A stretch of 64,000 nt of DNA from G001797105 sp964528155 (lineage in GTDB: Bacteria; Chloroflexota; Anaerolineae; Anaerolineales; E44-bin32): assembly GCA_964528155.1 (NCBI GenBank), contig CAZGRL010000006.1:1-64000 (forward strand). Reading direction: 5' to 3'. Numbering within the stretch: the first letter of the stretch is position 1; the number at the start of each line of letters is the position of its first letter. This document shows, piece by piece, positions 61,542 through 64,000 of the stretch. The translations under genes and the position numbers were made by a program. The notes beneath the pieces were generated by a model, which saw only the letters and a list, made by a program, of their open reading frames with translations, searched no databases and was not told where the DNA came from.

Positions 61542-62030
61542 GTGACTGGCGAAGGGGCCGAACTTTCCGTGAGTGCTCGGCGCGTCCAGGATGCGCTGGC
61601 AGAGCTGGGTTTCGAGTTGAACGTGATCGAGCTACCTCAGAGTACGCGCAGCGCCAAAGATGCGGCGCAGGCCGTCGGATGCGAGGTCGGTCAAATCGCG
61701 AAATCGCTTGTCTTCAGTCGAGGGGCCGGCGGGGAGGCGATTCTGGTCATCGCCAGCGGAGCCAACCGTGTGGACGAGGCCAGGCTTTCAGACGAGGTCG
61801 GCGAGTCGGTGAGCATCTCAACTGCCAAGGACGTGCGTCGACAGACGGGTTTTGCCATCGGCGGCGTTCCTCCGGTCGGGCACATCACACAGCTTTCAAC
61901 CTACATCGACGAGGACCTTCTGGCGTATGACGAGATTTGGGCAGCCGCTGGAACCCCGAACGCAGTCTTCAGACTCAATCCGGCCGACCTGGTGAGAATG
62001 ACGGCCGGCAGGGTCATCAAGATCCGCTAG
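61542..62030 (+). CDS. YbaK/EbsC family aminoacyl-tRNA editing protein
   Basis: The GTG at 61542 follows a GGAGGGG site. The 162-residue product has the YbaK fold: the Lys in VGQIAKSLVF, GANRVDEARL, TGFAIGGVPPVGH and FRLNPADLVRMT. Relatives hydrolyse mischarged tRNAs such as Cys-tRNA-Pro or Ala-tRNA-Pro. It lies 111 bp after the GNAT gene and may be the last gene of that run. Confidence 0.92.
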   Translation: MTGEGAELSVSARRVQDALAELGFELNVIELPQSTRSAKDAAQAVGCEVGQIAKSLVFSRGAGGEAILVIASGANRVDEARLSDEVGESVSISTAKDVRRQTGFAIGGVPPVGHITQLSTYIDEDLLAYDEIWAAAGTPNAVFRLNPADLVRMTAGRVIKIR

Positions 62031-62086
62031 ATCACCCGATCAATCTGCGATTGGCGCGAGAGCTCCGGCAAGTGGCAGCGGAGCAG

Positions 62087-62527
62087 CTACGCAGTGGCCA
62101 GTAGAGGTCGAATCGTTTCTCGGAGTTCGCGGGCAGTGAACGGCTTGGGCAAGAAGGCGTTCGCCCCGGCCTGTAATGCTGCCGCCCGGTCCTCTTCCAG
62201 CACTCGAGCGCTGACGACCACCGCCGGAATCCGTGACCAAGACGGCTCGGATCGCAGGCTACGGACCAGGTCCAGGCCGTCGATATCGGGCATCATCACA
62301 TCCGTCAGGATCAGATCCGGCGCTTTGTGGGCAAGAGCCGCCAGTGCCTGGATGACACTGTGGGCTTCCGAGACAAGCATTCCATCGATGCTCAAGATCT
62401 CTTTGACAACCTGACAGAAGTCGGGCTCGTCATCGACAACAAGCACAGAGGCCCGGCTCCCTGGTTGGGCCTCTCGTTCCGGCCGCATCGCCGTTTGGCT
62501 TTCCTTCTCGGGCTCTCCGGACACCAT
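62087..62527 (-). CDS. Single-domain response regulator with N-terminal extension
   Basis: The 146-residue protein has about 25 unstructured residues and then a receiver domain: VVDDEPD, phospho-acceptor Asp76 in LILTDVMMPDIDG, Ser in VVVSARV and Lys in FLPKPFT. No output domain or adjacent kinase. It converges with the YbaK gene with 56 bp between them. Confidence 0.92.
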   Translation of the reverse strand: MVSGEPEKESQTAMRPEREAQPGSRASVLVVDDEPDFCQVVKEILSIDGMLVSEAHSVIQALAALAHKAPDLILTDVMMPDIDGLDLVRSLRSEPSWSRIPAVVVSARVLEEDRAAALQAGANAFLPKPFTARELRETIRPLLATA

Positions 62528-62790
62528 CGCACCCTCCCTTCCAGACCACAGCCGGGCCTGACCTGCAACTCCGACCCTTCGGGCCTGCTGCGGTTTCTAC
62601 CGTAGTCGCCTGTTCGCGCTCCTGACTGACGGTCGTGTCCGCAGTCTCCCGCTGCGGCGCAACTTCTGACGCGTGAGGCGTCTCGAATAGCGCTGCCCCC
62701 TTGGGAGGCGATCCTATCTTGAGCTTGAGGTTGAATCTATCCCCTCGCCGACTCCGTCGTTCCCTCGGGAGACAGTGATGCGATCTGGGT

Positions 62791-63027
62791 CTACCTGGAG
62801 AGCAAAAACGTCACGATGATGAGACCACCCTGGAAACTGACGTCGTGCGAGTGGATCGTCCAGCCTCCGCCGTCGAGGCTATCGAGCGCAGGCCGGATTC
62901 TGGCGGATATCTTGTGCATCGCCGCCTCGACAGCCGGACCTTGATCGCTCAGTGTATCAAGGAGACCGGGCACGAGAAATCGCGTCGTCTCGACCAGGAA
63001 CCGGTACTCCGTTGGTTGCTCAGGCAT
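62791..63027 (-). CDS. Small hypothetical protein
   Basis: From the ATG at 63027 (AGGAG upstream) the product has 78 residues, starting MPEQPTEYRFLVETTRFL. It contains short amphipathic segments and ends GGLIIVTFLLSR. The open frame extends to 63108 but without a ribosome site. No family recognised. The good ribosome site and normal composition favour a real gene. Confidence 0.55.
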   Translation of the reverse strand: MPEQPTEYRFLVETTRFLVPGLLDTLSDQGPAVEAAMHKISARIRPALDSLDGGGWTIHSHDVSFQGGLIIVTFLLSR

Positions 63028-63186
63028 TCTCGGTGCTCCTTGGCGAATTGAACTCACCACATAACCGCAACGGCCTGCGAGTATAGCGCAAGTCGGGTGG
63101 CACGCCACCCATCGGGAGATCGCCTGTCGGAGGAGGAGACGGCCGAAGCCGCTTGAGGTTGTGTCGAGCTTCCTGGAATCTTTCCG

Positions 63187-63969
63187 TCACTCCGCACGTT
63201 TTTCGGCTGATAGCCGATATAGACCCTCCAGAATATCCACCGGGACGGGGAAGATGATCGTGCTATTCTTCTCAACCGAGATCTCGTTCAGCGTCTGCAG
63301 ATAGCGAAGTTGAACGGAGATGGGGTGCTGCGACATCAGATCGGCTGCCTCCGTCAGCTTCACCGCCGCGGCCAGCTCGCCTTCGGCGTGGACGATCTTG
63401 GCCCGCTTCTCACGCTCGGCTTCAGCCTGTTTGGCCATCGCCCGCTGCATTGTCTGCGGCAATTCGACATCTTTGACCTCGACAATGCCGACTTTGACGC
63501 CCCAAGGCTCTGTCGTTTCGTCGATGATCTGCTGAAGTCGTGCGTTGATCTTCTCTCGGTTTGAGAGCAGATCATCCAGGTCGAATTGACCGAGGACGTT
63601 GCGCAGCGTCGTTTGGGCGATGTTCCAGGTTGCTCGTTTGTAGTCTTCAACCTGTACAACCGATGCGCTGGGATCGATCACGCGGAAGAACACCACGGCG
63701 TTGACCTTGACCGTGACGTTGTCCTTGGTGATCGCTTCTTGCGAAGGGACGTCCAGGGTGATCACCCGAAGGTCGACTTTGACCATGCGGTCGATGATCG
63801 GAATGATGATGAACAGACCTGGACCTCGGGGGCCGGCCAACCGTCCGAGCCTGAAGATCACGCCACGCTCATACTCCTGGACGATCTTGATCGCTGATCC
63901 CAGGAAGGCCACCAGGAGAAGGACCAAGAAAAGGACCGGAAGACTTAGGACTTCGAGTAGCAGTTGCAT
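63187..63969 (-). CDS. Slipin / stomatin-like SPFH-domain membrane protein
   Basis: The 260-residue protein has one N-terminal membrane segment (about 5-27) and an SPFH/band-7 domain. Motifs are VQEYERGVIFRLGRLAGPRG, GLFIIIPIID, DVPSQEAITKDNVTVKVNA, and the coiled KQAEAEREKRAKIVHAEGE. Slipins form membrane microdomain scaffolds and usually pair with an NfeD membrane protein, which would lie beyond the right edge if present. GGAG precedes the ATG. Confidence 0.94.
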   Translation of the reverse strand: MQLLLEVLSLPVLFLVLLLVAFLGSAIKIVQEYERGVIFRLGRLAGPRGPGLFIIIPIIDRMVKVDLRVITLDVPSQEAITKDNVTVKVNAVVFFRVIDPSASVVQVEDYKRATWNIAQTTLRNVLGQFDLDDLLSNREKINARLQQIIDETTEPWGVKVGIVEVKDVELPQTMQRAMAKQAEAEREKRAKIVHAEGELAAAVKLTEAADLMSQHPISVQLRYLQTLNEISVEKNSTIIFPVPVDILEGLYRLSAEKRAE

Positions 63970-64000
63970 GTAGACATCTCCTTTGATGCATGCACGACGG

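Overview
The window is a GC-rich, gene-dense bacterial chromosome segment. The gene set best fits a member of the Chloroflexota (Anaerolineae-like). Supporting features are the LytR-CpsA-Psr cell-wall proteins with Thr/Pro linkers, the multidomain LysM/M23 lipoproteins, a two-domain ThyX, a fused DHH-CBS-nucleotidyltransferase, single-domain TrkA pairs, and the absence of outer-membrane genes. This placement is inference; no rRNA or other phylogenetic marker was compared.

Left end (1-12 kb, mostly minus strand): the start of an aromatic amino-acid lyase family gene, a gene-poor stretch, and an MttB-family methyltransferase lying between a broken tRNA-fMet copy and the intact tRNA-fMet. Next come an FtsB/DivIC-like protein, tRNA-Leu(CAG), smc, rnc, fabF, and a molybdopterin operon (moaC, a moaD-moaE fusion, a threonine-synthase-like gene). 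At 12-14.4 kb on the plus strand are rpmF, fabD and a flippase-like membrane protein. At 14.5-23.5 kb is a plus-strand run: a KimA-like K+ transporter, two TrkA/RCK proteins, a large sensor kinase whose phospho-acceptor His is Gln, a LysM protein and two LCP ligases.

Middle (23.6-43 kb): a tyrosine-recombinase-like protein without catalytic residues, a DUF47 protein, a tungstate-type ABC transporter (tupABC), era with an overlapping DNA methyltransferase and then SURF1. The minus-strand nusA-ylxR-infB-rbfA-nrnA-truB-ribF-thyX operon follows, divergent from a gyrase/topoisomerase IV A subunit that carries a histone-H1-like tail.

Right end (43-64 kb): three tandem paralogous lipoproteins with LysM, a transglycosylase-like domain and M23 peptidase; a GNAT acetyltransferase overlapping a DHH-CBS-CCA-transferase fusion; a cytoplasmic alpha-amylase; a LipM-type octanoyltransferase; DUF4230 and DUF503 proteins; a signalling block (receiver protein, a kinase with an MshEN-type c-di-GMP domain, a GAF kinase, an OmpR-type regulator); an XRE-TPR-GNAT-YbaK run; another receiver protein; and a slipin.

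Two cross-cutting patterns stand out. At least six genes have a -10 box ending only 6-8 nt before the start codon, which predicts leaderless mRNAs. Three intergenic regions hold very long, almost perfect hairpins, two of them between divergent genes where they cannot be simple terminators. No CRISPR array, rRNA operon, insertion sequence or prophage was seen.
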